DNA from: Simplicispira sp. 125
GTDB taxonomy: Bacteria > Pseudomonadota > Gammaproteobacteria > Burkholderiales > Burkholderiaceae_C
Assembly: GCF_003096555.1 (NCBI RefSeq)
Contig: NZ_QEKM01000001.1
Span: 1,612,001-1,676,000 of the forward strand
Length of the DNA: 64,000 bases
Direction: 5' to 3'
The stretch's first letter is position 1. Every line of letters starts with the position of its first letter. Shown one piece after another: positions 1 to 9,579 of the stretch. The translations under genes and the position numbers were made by a program. The notes under the pieces are model-generated. The model did not search any database, was not told where the DNA came from, and worked only from the letters and a program-made list of their open reading frames with translations.

Positions 1-1
1 G

Positions 2-202
2 ATGCGCAAGCGCCAGGAAGAGGCGCAAAAGCTCGAAGACACCAAGACCGATGTCGGCTGGGGCCACCAGATCCGTTCCTACGTGCTGGACAACAGCCGC
101 ATCAAGGACCTGCGCACGAACGTTGAAATCTCCGCCACGCAAAAAGTGCTGGACGGTGATCTCGACGCTTTCATCGAAGCCTCGCTCAAGCAAGGCATAT
201 AA
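2..202 (+). CDS. prfB: Peptide chain release factor 2, C-terminal end (partial)
   Basis: This is the last 66 residues of a class I release factor; the gene begins before the window. RF2 recognises UGA and UAA stop codons and triggers peptide release on the ribosome. The visible part reads [20 protein letters not shown] and continues with a T-N-V-E segment and the short acidic/hydrophobic tail typical of the RF2 C-terminus; the GGQ motif, the SPF-type codon-recognition segment and the programmed frameshift site lie outside the window. The TAA stop is 9 bases before pepN, so the two genes may be cotranscribed. RF1 is the alternative, but the C-terminal wording is that of RF2. Confidence 0.9.
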   Translation: MRKRQEEAQKLEDTKTDVGWGHQIRSYVLDNSRIKDLRTNVEISATQKVLDGDLDAFIEASLKQGI

Positions 203-211
203 GGAAACCAC

Positions 212-2935
212 ATGCCATCAATGCGTGACGGACAGGCCCCGGCCACCGCCATCTACCGTGCTGACTACCAGGCCCCTGCCTGGTGGATTGACAGCGTGGA
301 ACTCACCTTTGACCTCGATCCGGCCAAGACCCGCGTCCTGAACAAGATGCACGTGCGCCGCAATCCGGATGTGGCCGCACAACCGCTGCGCCTGCACGGC
401 GAGGAACTGAACCTTTCGCGCGTACTGGTGGGGGGCGCTGGCACCTCGTTCAAGATGGACGGCAACGTGCTCGTACTGGAAAACCTGCCCGAAGGCTACG
501 AGCCGGTGGAGCTGGAGATCTTCACCACCTGCGCACCCGAGAAAAACACCAAGCTCATGGGCTTGTACGTCAGCCAGGGCACGTTCTTCACGCAGTGCGA
601 GGCCGAGGGTTTCCGGCGCATTACTTACTTCCTCGACCGGCCTGACGTCATGGCCAGCTACACCGTGGTACTGCGGGCCGACAAGGCTGCGTACCCGGTG
701 CTGCTGTCCAACGGCAACCTGGTCGAGCAGGGCGAGCTTGACGGAGGCCGCCACTTCGCCAAATGGGTCGATCCGCACAAGAAGCCAAGCTACCTGTTTG
801 CCCTGGTGGCGGGCAAGCTGGTGGCGCGCCAGCAGCGCATCGTCTCGCGCGCCGGCAACGAGCACCTGCTGGAGGTGTACGTGCGCCAGGGCGACCTGGG
901 CAAGACCGAGCACGCGATGAACTCCCTCATGGCCAGCGTGGCCTGGGACGAGGCACGCTTTGGCCTGTCGCTCGATCTGGAGCGCTTCATGATCGTCGCC
1001 ACCAGCGATTTCAACATGGGCGCGATGGAGAACAAGGGCCTGAACATCTTCAACACGAAATACGTTCTGGCCAGCGAAGCCACGGCCACGGATGCTGACT
1101 TCGCCCACATAGAAAGCGTGGTGGGCCACGAGTATTTCCACAACTGGACGGGCAACCGCGTCACCTGCCGCGACTGGTTCCAGCTCAGCCTGAAGGAAGG
1201 TCTCACCGTCTTCCGCGACCAGGAGTTTTCCATGGACATGGCGGGCAGCCCTTCGGCCCGCGCCGTCAAGCGCATCGAGGACGTGCGCGTGCTGCGCACC
1301 GCCCAGTTCCCCGAAGACGCCGGCCCCATGGCCCACCCGGTGCGGCCCGACAGTTACGTCGAGATCAACAACTTTTACACCGTCACCATCTACGAAAAAG
1401 GGGCCGAGGTGGTGCGCATGATGCATAACCTGGTGGGCCGCGACGGCTTTGCGCGTGGCATGAAGCTGTATTTCGAACGCCATGACGGCCACGCCGTCAC
1501 TTGCGATGATTTTGCGCAAGCCATCGCTGATGCCAATCCGCACAGCAGTCTGGCGACCCTGCTGCCCCAGTTCAAGCACTGGTACAGCCAGGCCGGTACG
1601 CCCCATGTGCACGCCACTGGCCAGTACGATGCACAGGCACGCAGCTACACGCTCACGCTCACACAAAACTGCGCATCCACACCCGGCCAGCCGGTCAAGG
1701 CCCCCTTCGTCATTCCCGTGGAACTGGGCCTGCTCGCACAAGATGGCCGTGCCCTGCCCTTGCAACTGGCGGGCGAAGACGCCCCTGGCGCGCCCACGCG
1801 CACGGTGGTGCTGGCCGAACCAAGCCTGTCGCTGACGTTTGTCAATGTCGACAGCGCCCCTGTGCCCTCGCTGCTGCGGTCTTTCAGCGCCCCGGTAGTG
1901 CTGGACTGCGACTACAGCGACGAGGACTTGCTGACCCTGCTGGCGCACGACAGCGACGCCTTCAACCGCTGGGAGGCAGGACAGCGCCTGGCATTGCGAA
2001 TCGCTATCAATGCGATAGCTGATAGCGCCCTACAGGTAAGCTCTAGCGGCCAATTTAATCAAAAAATTCTGCCTGACAGCTTCACCCAGGCGATGCGCGG
2101 CGTGCTGCGCCACCCCCAACTGGACGCTGCGTTCAAGGAGCTGGCGCTCACGTTGTCGTCTGAGACCTACATCGCCGAACAACTCGAAGTGGTGGACCCG
2201 CAGCGCGTGCATGCCGTGCGCGAAGCCATGCGCCTGCAACTGGCCCTGGCGCTGCACGACGACTGGCAGTGGGCGTGCGAGCAGCACGAACAAGTCGGCG
2301 CCTACCGGCCCGACGCCATTTCCAGCGGGCGCCGCGCTCTCACCGGTATGGCGTTGTCCATGCTGTGCCTGGCGGCGCAGCACACGGGCGATGCGATCTG
2401 GCCCGGCAAGACGCTGCAGCGCTTCAAGGACGCGGGCAACATGACCGACCGTTTCAATGCGCTCAGCGCCCTGGTGGGCAGTGGCCACGCCCTGGCAGCA
2501 CCTGCGCTGGCGCGCTTTCATGCGCTGTTCAAGGATGAGCCGCTGGTCATCGACAAATGGTTCGCGCTGCAGGCAGGCTGCCCCGACCGTGGCGGCCACG
2601 TGCTACCCATCGTGCGCCAACTCATGCAGCACCCCGACTTCAGCCTGAAAAATCCGAACCGCGCACGCAGCCTCGTCTTCAGCTACTGCAGCGCCAACCC
2701 TGGCGCCTTTCACCGGCAGGACGCCGCGGGCTACGTGTTCTGGTGCGAGCGCGTCATTGAACTCGATGCCATCAACCCACAAGTCGCCGCGCGTCTGGCA
2801 CGCGCCCTAGACCGCTGGAAGAAGCTGGCCGAACCCTGGCGCACCGCAGCCCGCGAAGCCATCGCCCGCGTCGCCGCACGAGAAACCCTGAGCAACGACG
2901 TGCGCGAAGTCATCACCCACGCACTGGCCGAATAA
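212..2935 (+). CDS. pepN: Aminopeptidase N (M1 zinc metallopeptidase)
   Basis: Broad-specificity cytoplasmic aminopeptidase that trims N-terminal residues from peptides. It is 907 residues long, slightly above the usual bacterial PepN of about 870-890. The substrate-anchoring GAMEN motif is at residues 270-274 and the zinc site HEYFH at 306-310, with the third zinc ligand Glu at 329 in the [10 protein letters not shown] segment, which is the correct 18-residue spacing. The start has an AAGGAAA ribosome site 8 bases upstream and follows prfB closely. Oddly, about 20 residues near 598-618 are encoded by a copy of the dispersed palindromic repeat (about 2002-2066) that stays in frame, in the region between catalytic and C-terminal domains; this accounts for much of the extra length. 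Confidence 0.96.
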   Translation: MPSMRDGQAPATAIYRADYQAPAWWIDSVELTFDLDPAKTRVLNKMHVRRNPDVAAQPLRLHGEELNLSRVLVGGAGTSFKMDGNVLVLENLPEGYEPVELEIFTTCAPEKNTKLMGLYVSQGTFFTQCEAEGFRRITYFLDRPDVMASYTVVLRADKAAYPVLLSNGNLVEQGELDGGRHFAKWVDPHKKPSYLFALVAGKLVARQQRIVSRAGNEHLLEVYVRQGDLGKTEHAMNSLMASVAWDEARFGLSLDLERFMIVATSDFNMGAMENKGLNIFNTKYVLASEATATDADFAHIESVVGHEYFHNWTGNRVTCRDWFQLSLKEGLTVFRDQEFSMDMAGSPSARAVKRIEDVRVLRTAQFPEDAGPMAHPVRPDSYVEINNFYTVTIYEKGAEVVRMMHNLVGRDGFARGMKLYFERHDGHAVTCDDFAQAIADANPHSSLATLLPQFKHWYSQAGTPHVHATGQYDAQARSYTLTLTQNCASTPGQPVKAPFVIPVELGLLAQDGRALPLQLAGEDAPGAPTRTVVLAEPSLSLTFVNVDSAPVPSLLRSFSAPVVLDCDYSDEDLLTLLAHDSDAFNRWEAGQRLALRIAINAIADSALQVSSSGQFNQKILPDSFTQAMRGVLRHPQLDAAFKELALTLSSETYIAEQLEVVDPQRVHAVREAMRLQLALALHDDWQWACEQHEQVGAYRPDAISSGRRALTGMALSMLCLAAQHTGDAIWPGKTLQRFKDAGNMTDRFNALSALVGSGHALAAPALARFHALFKDEPLVIDKWFALQAGCPDRGGHVLPIVRQLMQHPDFSLKNPNRARSLVFSYCSANPGAFHRQDAAGYVFWCERVIELDAINPQVAARLARALDRWKKLAEPWRTAAREAIARVAARETLSNDVREVITHALAE
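2002..2066 (+). repeat. Dispersed palindromic repeat, copy 1 (inside pepN)
   Basis: Forward copy of the repeat whose consensus has a left arm ATAGCTGCTAGCGCTT and a right arm AAGCGCTAGAGGCCAATTT followed by an A-rich end. Here it reads ATAGCTGATAGCGCC, a short loop, then CTCTAGCGGCCAATTTAAT and a run of A. It is translated in frame as part of pepN. Other copies lie near 20278, 23473, 29686, 36682, 43046, 53855, 54761, 60590 and 62965. Confidence 0.8.
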
Positions 2936-2945
2936 GGAGAAACCC

Positions 2946-3953
2946 ATGGCAAAACGAGTCAGCCTGACACGCTATCTGGTCGAACAGCAACGGGTGGACG
3001 GGCTCATCCCCGGCCAGCTGCGCCTGCTGCTGGAAGTGGTGGCACGCGCGTGCAAAGGTATCAGCCAAGCCGTTAACAAAGGCGCCCTCGGCGGTGTGCT
3101 GGGCAGCGCCTACAGCGAGAACGTGCAGGGCGAAGTGCAGAAAAAACTCGACATCATCGCCAATGAGGTGCTGATCGAGGCTAACGAATGGGGTGGGCAT
3201 CTGGCGGGCATGGCATCCGAAGAAATGGACGCCATCTACGTTGTGCCCAACCGCTACCCCAAGGGCGAATACCTGCTGCTCTTCGACCCCCTGGACGGCT
3301 CCAGCAACATCGACGTGAACGTAAGCATTGGCACTATCTTCAGCGTGCTGCGCATGCCCGAAGACGACCGCGGCGTGGACGAGGGCGACTTCCTCCAGAG
3401 CGGCACGCAGCAAGTAGCCGCCGGCTATTGCGTCTATGGCCCACAGACCACGCTGGTGCTGACCGTGGGCGACGGCGTTGCCATGTTCACACTCGACCGC
3501 GAGCAGGGCTCGTTTGTGCTCACCCAGGAAAACGTACGCATCCCCTCCGACACACAAGAATTTGCCATCAACATGAGCAACATGCGCCACTGGGACGAGC
3601 CCGTGCGTCGCTACATTGACGAGTGCCTGCAAGGCCGTGAAGGCCCACGCGAAAAGGACTTCAACATGCGCTGGATTGCCAGCATGGTGGCCGACGTGCA
3701 CCGCATCATGACGCGCGGCGGCATCTTCATGTACCCCTGGGACAAGCGCGAGCCCAACAAACCCGGCAAGTTGCGCCTGATGTACGAGGCCAACCCCATG
3801 GCCTGGCTCATCGAACAGGCCGGCGGCGCCGCCACCAACGGTCGCCAGCGCATCCTAGACATCCAGCCCACCCAGCTCCATGAGCGCGTAAGTGTCATCC
3901 TCGGTTCAAAAAATGAGGTCGAGCGCGTAACCAGCTACCATTCAGCGCTATAA
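2946..3953 (+). CDS. fbp: Fructose-1,6-bisphosphatase class 1
   Basis: Hydrolyses fructose-1,6-bisphosphate to fructose-6-phosphate in gluconeogenesis (and the Calvin cycle where present); cytoplasmic. The 335-residue length is normal for class I. The metal-binding signature [19 protein letters not shown] is intact, and the C-terminal sugar-phosphate region contains [20 protein letters not shown] and the conserved [15 protein letters not shown] segment. The start follows an AAGGAGAAACCC ribosome site and lies only 10 bases after the pepN stop, so prfB, pepN and fbp may form one transcript. The TAA stop overlaps a TATAAT that probably serves the next tRNA gene. Confidence 0.96.
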   Translation: MAKRVSLTRYLVEQQRVDGLIPGQLRLLLEVVARACKGISQAVNKGALGGVLGSAYSENVQGEVQKKLDIIANEVLIEANEWGGHLAGMASEEMDAIYVVPNRYPKGEYLLLFDPLDGSSNIDVNVSIGTIFSVLRMPEDDRGVDEGDFLQSGTQQVAAGYCVYGPQTTLVLTVGDGVAMFTLDREQGSFVLTQENVRIPSDTQEFAINMSNMRHWDEPVRRYIDECLQGREGPREKDFNMRWIASMVADVHRIMTRGGIFMYPWDKREPNKPGKLRLMYEANPMAWLIEQAGGAATNGRQRILDIQPTQLHERVSVILGSKNEVERVTSYHSAL

Positions 3954-3954
3954 T
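3949..3954 (+). promoter_or_regulatory. Likely -10 box of the tRNA-Thr promoter
   Basis: A perfect TATAAT overlaps the fbp stop codon and ends 10 bases before the tRNA-Thr 5' end. I do not see a convincing -35 at 17 bases upstream, so this rests on the -10 and its position only. Confidence 0.4.
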
Positions 3955-3964
3955 TCGAGGCTAA

Positions 3965-4040
3965 GCCGGTGTAGCTCAGTCGGTAGAGCAGCTCATTCGT
4001 AATGAGAAGGTCGGGTGTTCGATTCATCTCTCCGGCACCA
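3965..4040 (+). tRNA. tRNA-Thr (anticodon CGT)
   Basis: A 76-nt cloverleaf with encoded CCA. The anticodon loop TTCGTAA gives CGT, decoding ACG. D arm (GTAGCTCAGTCGGTAGAGCA) and T loop (TTCGATT) are canonical. The acceptor stem GCCGGTG pairs with CTCCGGC except for a T-T mismatch at the sixth pair. It lies just after fbp and is followed by a strong terminator. Confidence 0.95.
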
Positions 4041-4051
4041 AGTCAGTAAAG

Positions 4052-4086
4052 AAAACCCCGCTATCGAAAAGGTAGCGGGGTTTTTT
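4052..4086 (+). terminator. Rho-independent terminator after tRNA-Thr
   Basis: A 10-bp stem AACCCCGCTA / TAGCGGGGTT with a short loop, followed by a run of six T. It closes the fbp/tRNA-Thr unit. Confidence 0.9.
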
Positions 4087-4472
4087 GATTTTGCTGGCTG
4101 ACACCCCCTCGGGCCCTGGTAGCTGCCCCCGCTTACCAGGCACAGGCAGAAACACCCCGCACGCCAGAAGACTTGACCCGGCACGAGTGCCTGCTGTGGA
4201 CGCGCGACAACCGCGTGTAGAACGAATGGCCGATGAGCATGGGTGACCCCACAAGGTTCTCCCCATTTCACGGGGACAAACCTGTGGACAACCCGTGACC
4301 TGCCTACACAAGCCGTACGCAAGTGCCCGGCTTACATGGGTTTGTGTTGCACTGCCGCAAAAACGGGCAGTCGGCTGCAGTTTGCGCGCTTGCGGTGCTA
4401 CGATGCCTTGCCAGCCACTTCCCATGGGGCCTGCAGTGTGGGAAGTCAAATCAAACCAAAGGAGACACACCC
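4087..4472. other. Intergenic spacer without a recognised gene
   Basis: 386 bases between the tRNA-Thr terminator and the ABC importer. I looked for a thiamine pyrophosphate riboswitch, because the next gene is NMT1/THI5-like, and saw no such core. No convincing ORF or promoter was found beyond the GGAG ribosome site before the importer gene. Confidence 0.4.
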
Positions 4473-5498
4473 ATGCTTAACCGTCGCCACCTCATGGCCT
4501 CCGCACTTGCCAGTGCTGCACTACCCGGTATTGCACTGGCCCAGTCCATCGAAAAACCAAAGCTCACGATCGCGGTCGGGGGCAAAAATCTCTTCTACTA
4601 CCTGCCGCTGACCATCGCCGAGCAGTTGGGTTACTTCAAGGACGAGGGGCTGGACGTCACTGTGGTCGATTTCGCGGGCGGCTCCAAAGCGCTGCAAGCC
4701 GTGGTGGGAGGCAGTGCCGATGTAGTCTCCGGTGCTTTTGAGCACACCGTAAACATGCAGTTCAAGGGCCAGCCCATGCGCGCCTTTGTACTGCAAGGAC
4801 TGGCGCCGCAGGTGGTACTGGGTATCAACCCAAAGACCATGCCCCACTACAAATCCATTGCCGACTTGCGTGGCAAAAAGATTGGTGTGACGGCGCCCGG
4901 CAGCTCCACCAACGTGATGGTCAACTACGTGCTGGCAAAGGCTGGCGTAAAACCCAGCGAGGTGAGCTTTGTGGGCGTGGGCGCCAGTAGCGGCGCGGTG
5001 GCCGCGATGCGGTCAGGGCAGATCGACGCCATCAGCAATCTTGACCCGGTCATCACGCTACTGCAGCGCTCAGGCGATCTCAAGATCGTGTCCGATACAC
5101 GCATCGTGTCTGAGGCCGAAGCGGTCTTTGGCGGCCCCATGCCCGCAGCATGCCTGTATGCGCCTGTCCCCTTTGTGGAGGCGCACCCTGCCACCATACA
5201 GGCGCTGACCAACGCCATGGTGCGGGCCGACCGCTGGATCCAGGCAGCTGGCCCTGGCGATGTGATCAAGGTCGTGCCCGAAAATTATTTGCTGGGCGAC
5301 CGCGCCATCTATATCGATGGCTTTCTGGCCGCGCAAAAAGCCCTTTCGCCCGATGGCATGATTCCACCCGCCGGGGCTCGCACCGCATTCCGTGCTCTGG
5401 CCAGCGTGGACCCCAAAATTGCTGCCGCAAAACTCGACCTCGATGCGGTCTATACCAACGAATTCGTCAAGAAAGCCCATGCCCGCAAGCGCGGCTGA
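4473..5498 (+). CDS. ABC transporter periplasmic substrate-binding protein (NMT1/SsuA/TauA-like)
   Basis: Captures a small ligand in the periplasm for the importer encoded by the next two genes. The start ATG at 4473 has an AAAGGAGA ribosome site; the open frame extends upstream but without one. The 341-residue product begins MLNRRHLMASALASA, a signal peptide with a twin-arginine-like pair, ending near ALAQ. It then has the fold wording of the NMT1/SsuA family (YYLPLTIAEQLGYFKDEGLD, KALQAVVGGSADVVSGAFEH). This family carries sulfonates, nitrate, pyrimidines or other small anions; the substrate cannot be read from the sequence. Its last 20 bases overlap the ATPase gene. Confidence 0.9.
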   Translation: MLNRRHLMASALASAALPGIALAQSIEKPKLTIAVGGKNLFYYLPLTIAEQLGYFKDEGLDVTVVDFAGGSKALQAVVGGSADVVSGAFEHTVNMQFKGQPMRAFVLQGLAPQVVLGINPKTMPHYKSIADLRGKKIGVTAPGSSTNVMVNYVLAKAGVKPSEVSFVGVGASSGAVAAMRSGQIDAISNLDPVITLLQRSGDLKIVSDTRIVSEAEAVFGGPMPAACLYAPVPFVEAHPATIQALTNAMVRADRWIQAAGPGDVIKVVPENYLLGDRAIYIDGFLAAQKALSPDGMIPPAGARTAFRALASVDPKIAAAKLDLDAVYTNEFVKKAHARKRG

Positions 5499-6339
5499 CG
5501 TGCACAACGGCCGCAACCCCAGCGGGCAACCGCCAGCGCTCACGCTCTCGGGCGTGGCTTGCACCTTCGTCAGCAAGGACGCTCCGGGCCAGCGCTATAC
5601 CGCTGTTGAAAACGTGGACCTGCACGTCAGTGCAGGCGAATTCGTCAGCGTTGTGGGCCCCACGGGGTGTGGAAAAAGTACGCTGCTCAACGTGGCCGCC
5701 GGTCTGCTGGCGCCCAGCACGGGCAGCGTGACGGTGTTTGGCGAACACCTTACGACGCTCAATCGGCGTGCCGGGTACATGTTCCAGGCCGAAAGCCTGA
5801 TGCCCTGGCGCACAGCACTGGCCAACGTATCGGCTGGGCTGGAGTTTCGCGGAACCCCTTCGAAGGAAGCCACCGCCCAGGCACAGGACTGGCTTGCCCG
5901 CGTAGGCCTGGCAGGGTTTGGCGACCGGTATCCACACCAGATGAGTGGCGGCATGCGCAAGCGTGCCAGCCTGGCGCAAACGTTGGTGCTCGACCCCGAC
6001 ATCATCCTGATGGACGAGCCGTTTTCCGCACTCGACATCCAGACCCGCCAACTCATGGAAAACGAGCTGCTTCAGCTCTGGCAGGCCAAGCGCAAAGCTG
6101 TGCTCTTCATCACCCACGATCTGGACGAAGCCATTGCCATGAGCGACCGCGTGGTGGTGATGAGCGCTGGCCCCGCGTCCTATCCCATGGGCGAATTCGT
6201 GATCGATATTCCACGTCCCCGCGACGTTGCAGAAATCAAATCCACCGCACGCTTTCGCGAACTACACGCCGGCATCTGGGATGTCCTGCGCAGCGAAGTG
6301 CTCAAGGGCTATCAACAACAGTTGCAAAAGGCGACTTGA
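5479..6339 (+). CDS. ABC transporter ATP-binding protein (SsuB/NrtD/TauB type)
   Basis: Cytoplasmic ATPase that energises the importer with the flanking binding protein and permease. Walker A is GPTGCGKST, the signature is MSGGMRKRASLAQ, Walker B is IILMDEPFSALD, and the switch His is in FITHDLDEA. Length is 286 residues from the ATG at 5479, which overlaps the upstream gene by 20 bases; a GTG at 5500 is the other candidate. The MSGGMRKR form rather than LSGGQ is common in the nitrate/sulfonate/taurine subfamily. It ends 4 bases before the permease gene, so the three genes form an operon. Confidence 0.92.
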   Translation: MPASAADVHNGRNPSGQPPALTLSGVACTFVSKDAPGQRYTAVENVDLHVSAGEFVSVVGPTGCGKSTLLNVAAGLLAPSTGSVTVFGEHLTTLNRRAGYMFQAESLMPWRTALANVSAGLEFRGTPSKEATAQAQDWLARVGLAGFGDRYPHQMSGGMRKRASLAQTLVLDPDIILMDEPFSALDIQTRQLMENELLQLWQAKRKAVLFITHDLDEAIAMSDRVVVMSAGPASYPMGEFVIDIPRPRDVAEIKSTARFRELHAGIWDVLRSEVLKGYQQQLQKAT

Positions 6340-6343
6340 GACT

Positions 6344-7171
6344 ATGTGGCAAATGATCAAACCGCGCGCAGCCACCATGCGTGCATGGCAGCTGGGCCTG
6401 CTGGTGCTGCTGTTCCTGTTCTGGGACGCAATGACCCGGCCTGGGTTTATTCCACCATTCATGTTCGACAACGACCGCCAGGCAGCGTTCTTCTTTGGTC
6501 AGCCTTTGGCGATTCTCGAGCGCGTCTGGGACTGGTTCGTCACCGATGCCGATATTTATCGCCATCTGGCTGTCACTCTGATGGAGACTGCGATGGCCTT
6601 TGCCATTGGCGCGTGCAGCGGGCTTGCAGGCGGCCTGTGGCTCGCGCTCTCACCCACCGCATCAGCCCTGCTGGAGCCCTACATCAAAGCCTTCAACTCG
6701 ATGCCGCGCATTGTTCTGGCACCTATTTTTTCGGTGTGGTTTGGCCTGGGCATGGGCTCAAAGGTGGCATTGGGCGTCACTTTGGTGTTCTTTATCGTGT
6801 TCTTCAATGTCTACCAGGGCGTCAAGGAAGTGAGCCCCGTAGTGCTGGCCAACGCGCGTATGCTGGGCGCAAGCCAGCGACAGCTGCTGCGCCACGTTTA
6901 TCTGCCCAGCGCCACCAGTTGGGTTTTCAGTTCTCTGCACACTTCGGTGGGGCTGGCTTTTGTGGGCGCGGTGGTCGGAGAGTATCTGGGCTCCAGCCAG
7001 GGGGTGGGCTACCTGATCCTGCAGGCCGAGGGTACTTTTGACATCAATACCGTGATGGCAGGCATCCTGGTTCTCACCGCCTTTGCCCTGATCCTTGATG
7101 GACTGGTCGGGCGAATCGAAAAGCGGCTGCTGAAATGGCAGCCCAAGGCGGGTGAGGTGGAAAAACTCTGA
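6344..7171 (+). CDS. ABC transporter permease (SsuC/TauC type)
   Basis: Inner-membrane channel subunit. The 275-residue protein starts MWQMIKPRAATMRAWQLG, which places the first membrane segment (LGLLVLLFLFWDAM) near the N-terminus, and has about six hydrophobic segments. The BPD_transp_1 coupling loop is visible as EVSPVVLANARMLGASQRQL. The ATG at 6344 lies 4 bases after the ATPase stop; upstream in-frame starts would overlap the ATPase gene heavily. It completes the binding protein-ATPase-permease operon; substrate unknown. Confidence 0.92.
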   Translation: MWQMIKPRAATMRAWQLGLLVLLFLFWDAMTRPGFIPPFMFDNDRQAAFFFGQPLAILERVWDWFVTDADIYRHLAVTLMETAMAFAIGACSGLAGGLWLALSPTASALLEPYIKAFNSMPRIVLAPIFSVWFGLGMGSKVALGVTLVFFIVFFNVYQGVKEVSPVVLANARMLGASQRQLLRHVYLPSATSWVFSSLHTSVGLAFVGAVVGEYLGSSQGVGYLILQAEGTFDINTVMAGILVLTAFALILDGLVGRIEKRLLKWQPKAGEVEKL

Positions 7172-7270
7172 TGGGAGTTTTCACAACATGCGAGCGCACA
7201 GATTCTGCTCCACCCCAAAAAAAAGCACCCAGGCATTTCTGCGCTAAGTGCTTAATTCATAACCAAATTT

Positions 7271-7346
7271 TGGTGGGACGTGCGGGGGTCGAACCCACGA
7301 CAAACGGATTAAAAGTCCGCTGCTCTACCAACTGAGCTAACGTCCC
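7271..7346 (-). tRNA. tRNA-Lys (anticodon TTT)
   Basis: 76-nt cloverleaf on the minus strand with encoded CCA. Acceptor stem GGGACGT/ACGTCCC is perfect, and the anticodon arm CGGAC-TTTTAAT-CCG-type loop gives TTT, decoding AAA/AAG. T loop is TTCGACC. Confidence 0.95.
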
Positions 7347-7388
7347 ATATCCTGATTGATTAAACCAGAATAGCCTCGCATTATAGCG

Positions 7389-8207
7389 TTATTTTTCTTC
7401 CTTCTTCGTCCTGCTGGCCAATCCATCCAGAATCCAGCCTGCGGCGCATTGCCCAAAGGTGGCAGTCACCGCAACCACTGAGCCGTATCCGTGGCAATTA
7501 AGACTGCCATCGCCTTCGAGGCCGCAAGAAGCGTCGGGTGGTGCAACAGACTCACGGCTGAAAACGCAGGGCACAGACATTTTCTTGCCGTCTTTCGGTG
7601 CACCATGGTGCTTGCGCAGGCGATAGCGCAGTTGGGCCAGCAAAGGATCGTGCGTCACACTGGCCAAATCTGCAATGTCCACCAGGTGCGCTTGTCGCTT
7701 GCCACCAGCTGCGCCGACGCTGATGAACAGGTTACGGGCGGTGCGCGCCCAGGCTGACATGGCCGTCTTGGCCTGTACCTGGTCACAAGCATCGATGACG
7801 GCATCGACATTGCGTGGCAACAAAGCAGGCCAGTTGGCGGGCTCGACAAACTCCTCGATACAGTGCACAACGCAATCTGGATTGATCTGCGCCACTCGGT
7901 CACGCATGGCCAGCACCTTGGCCTGCCCCACAGTTCCTTCCAGAGCATGAATCTGGCGGTTGATGTTGGACTCAGCCACATGGTCCAGGTCGATCAGTGT
8001 CAGCTGGCCCACGCCACTGCGGGCCAGGGCCTCTGTCGCCCAGGAACCAACGCCGCCAATGCCCACTACCACTATGTGGGCAGCACGAATCTGCGCAGAT
8101 CCCTGCACTCCGTAGAGGCGCTCAAGACCACCAAACCGGCGCTGCTGCAGCGGCGACATGGGCGCACCCGGCAGCAATCCAGGCGGAGCAACCAAAGAAT
8201 TCACCAC
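7389..8207 (-). CDS. tcdA: tRNA threonylcarbamoyladenosine dehydratase (ThiF/HesA family)
   Basis: ATP-dependent E1-like enzyme that cyclises t6A37 of ANN-decoding tRNAs to ct6A. The nucleotide-binding glycine motif VVVGIGGVGSWATEALARSG, then DLDHVAESNINRQ and VIDACDQVQAKTAM are the ThiF/TcdA core. A GTG at 8207 gives 272 residues and overlaps the cpoB stop by one base (TAGTG), suggesting coupling; an ATG at 8159 would give 256 residues starting MSPLQQRRFGGLERLYG, which is where family similarity begins. MoeB or ThiF are alternatives but the C-terminal ESVAPPDASCGLEGDGSLN fits TcdA best. Confidence 0.9.
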   Translation of the reverse strand: MVNSLVAPPGLLPGAPMSPLQQRRFGGLERLYGVQGSAQIRAAHIVVVGIGGVGSWATEALARSGVGQLTLIDLDHVAESNINRQIHALEGTVGQAKVLAMRDRVAQINPDCVVHCIEEFVEPANWPALLPRNVDAVIDACDQVQAKTAMSAWARTARNLFISVGAAGGKRQAHLVDIADLASVTHDPLLAQLRYRLRKHHGAPKDGKKMSVPCVFSRESVAPPDASCGLEGDGSLNCHGYGSVVAVTATFGQCAAGWILDGLASRTKKEEK

Positions 8208-8998
8208 TATTTGAGGTGCGAGAGCCGCTCTTTAGCAGCCACTGCGGCCTCAGATTGCGGGTAGGCGCGTAGCAGGTCTTCTAGCGTCTTGCGCGCACCA
8301 CGTGTTTCCTTCAGTTCGATCTGGCAATTGGCGATAGACAGAGCGGCTTCAGGCGCGCGTGCGTGGTTGGGAGAGGTGGCCAGCAAACCCTTAAAGTTGA
8401 CAATGGCTTCTTTGTAATTGCGGTTCGCGTACTGGGCATTGCCCAGCCAGAAGCGCGCCGAAGGCCCATAGCCACTGCGGGGATACTGGCGGAGGAAGGT
8501 CGTGTAGGCTGTTTCCGCATCGGCAAAACGCCCCTCACGGAATTTGGCCAGCGCCGACTCAAAGTCTTTTTTCTCAGACGGCTCCGCCTGGAACTCCAGT
8601 CCATCCACCGTCACTTTGAGCGGCTCAAACTGACGCAAACGCTCATCCACACCAGTGGTGATCTCCTTCTGGTGGCGCTGCAACTCCGAGACATCGCGCG
8701 TCAGCTGCTCGTTTTGTCCACGCAGCTTGGCCATTTCCACACGCAGAGTTTCAATCTGTGTTTGCAGATCGAGCAAACTGCGGCGCAATTGACCGCTGTC
8801 TTCGGTGGCGCGGCGGGCGTCCTCTGCCGAGCGTTGACTGTTTTGCTGCATGGCATCCACGCGCTGGCGCATTTCAAGAATGGCGCGTCGAGCCTCGCCA
8901 TCTTCAAAAATTGCCGCATGCCCCGCTGACAGGAAGGAGCAGGACAGCGCCAAAGCAACCAACGCGCGCCCCAGACGCAAGGAATCCGCGGCGCTCAT
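8207..8998 (-). CDS. cpoB: Cell division coordinator CpoB (YbgF), Tol-Pal system protein
   Basis: Periplasmic protein that links Tol-Pal constriction of the outer membrane with septal peptidoglycan synthesis. 263 residues: a signal peptide (to about residue 28, SAGHA), a coiled-coil segment around residues 35-110 (repeated L/V heptads, MRQRVDAMQQNSQRSAED), and C-terminal tetratricopeptide repeats (KKDFESALAKFREGRFADAE; GYGPSARFWLGNAQYANRNY). The ATG overlaps the pal stop (TAATG), so it is translationally coupled to pal. Confidence 0.92.
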   Translation of the reverse strand: MSAADSLRLGRALVALALSCSFLSAGHAAIFEDGEARRAILEMRQRVDAMQQNSQRSAEDARRATEDSGQLRRSLLDLQTQIETLRVEMAKLRGQNEQLTRDVSELQRHQKEITTGVDERLRQFEPLKVTVDGLEFQAEPSEKKDFESALAKFREGRFADAETAYTTFLRQYPRSGYGPSARFWLGNAQYANRNYKEAIVNFKGLLATSPNHARAPEAALSIANCQIELKETRGARKTLEDLLRAYPQSEAAVAAKERLSHLK

Positions 8999-9537
8999 TA
9001 GCGGTAAGACAGTTCGGCGCGGCGATTTTGCGCGTAAACGTCTTCACCACTGCCTTGGGCAGCTGGTTTCTCTTTGCCAAAACTGACCGCTTCAATTTGG
9101 CCATCGGGCACGCCCAGCAGGCCCAGCGAACGGCGCACAGCTTCTGCACGTTTCTGTCCCAGAGCCAGGTTGTATTCACGGCCGCCACGCTCATCGGTAT
9201 GGCCTTCGACGACCACCTTGCGCGCATTACTGGACTTCAGAAAGCGCGCATGGGCATCGATCAGCGACTGGTAGTCCTGCTTGATGACGTAGCTGTCGTA
9301 GTCAAAATACACAATGCGGCTCACGCCCACGGGGCCGGCTGCATCACCGGCCGTTTGCGAGAGGTCAACCCCGCGCACACCGCTCTGCCCAGTGTTGCCC
9401 GCATTGGCTCCATTGGCGCCGGTGGACAGTGGCGCACCGTTCTTGTCTTCAACCGGCACATTGTCCAGATCCACTCCAGAACTGCAGCCTGCAACAAGGG
9501 CCACTACGGCCATGGCGATAGAAATACGTTTAATCAT
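8998..9537 (-). CDS. pal: Peptidoglycan-associated lipoprotein Pal
   Basis: Outer-membrane lipoprotein that binds peptidoglycan and TolB. The start MIKRISIAMAVVALVAGCSS at 9537 is preceded by AGGAGTTTTCAA; the lipobox is LVAGC. The OmpA-like C-terminal domain carries the diaminopimelate-binding wording VVEGHTDERGGREYNLALGQ and KRAEAVRRSLGLLGV. Length is 179 residues, normal for Pal. It lies between tolB and cpoB in the usual order. Confidence 0.95.
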   Translation of the reverse strand: MIKRISIAMAVVALVAGCSSGVDLDNVPVEDKNGAPLSTGANGANAGNTGQSGVRGVDLSQTAGDAAGPVGVSRIVYFDYDSYVIKQDYQSLIDAHARFLKSSNARKVVVEGHTDERGGREYNLALGQKRAEAVRRSLGLLGVPDGQIEAVSFGKEKPAAQGSGEDVYAQNRRAELSYR

Positions 9538-9579
9538 TTGAAAACTCCTGAAAGACGGAAACAAAAACTGCCGAAAAGT

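Noticed and set aside
218..1948. A 576-codon frame antisense to pepN
   Set aside because: Composition-driven open frame in GC-rich DNA, with no domain and opposite to a gene with clear motifs.
4087..4472. TPP riboswitch before the NMT1-like transporter
   Set aside because: The conserved CUGAGA and ACCUGA elements are not present in the leader.
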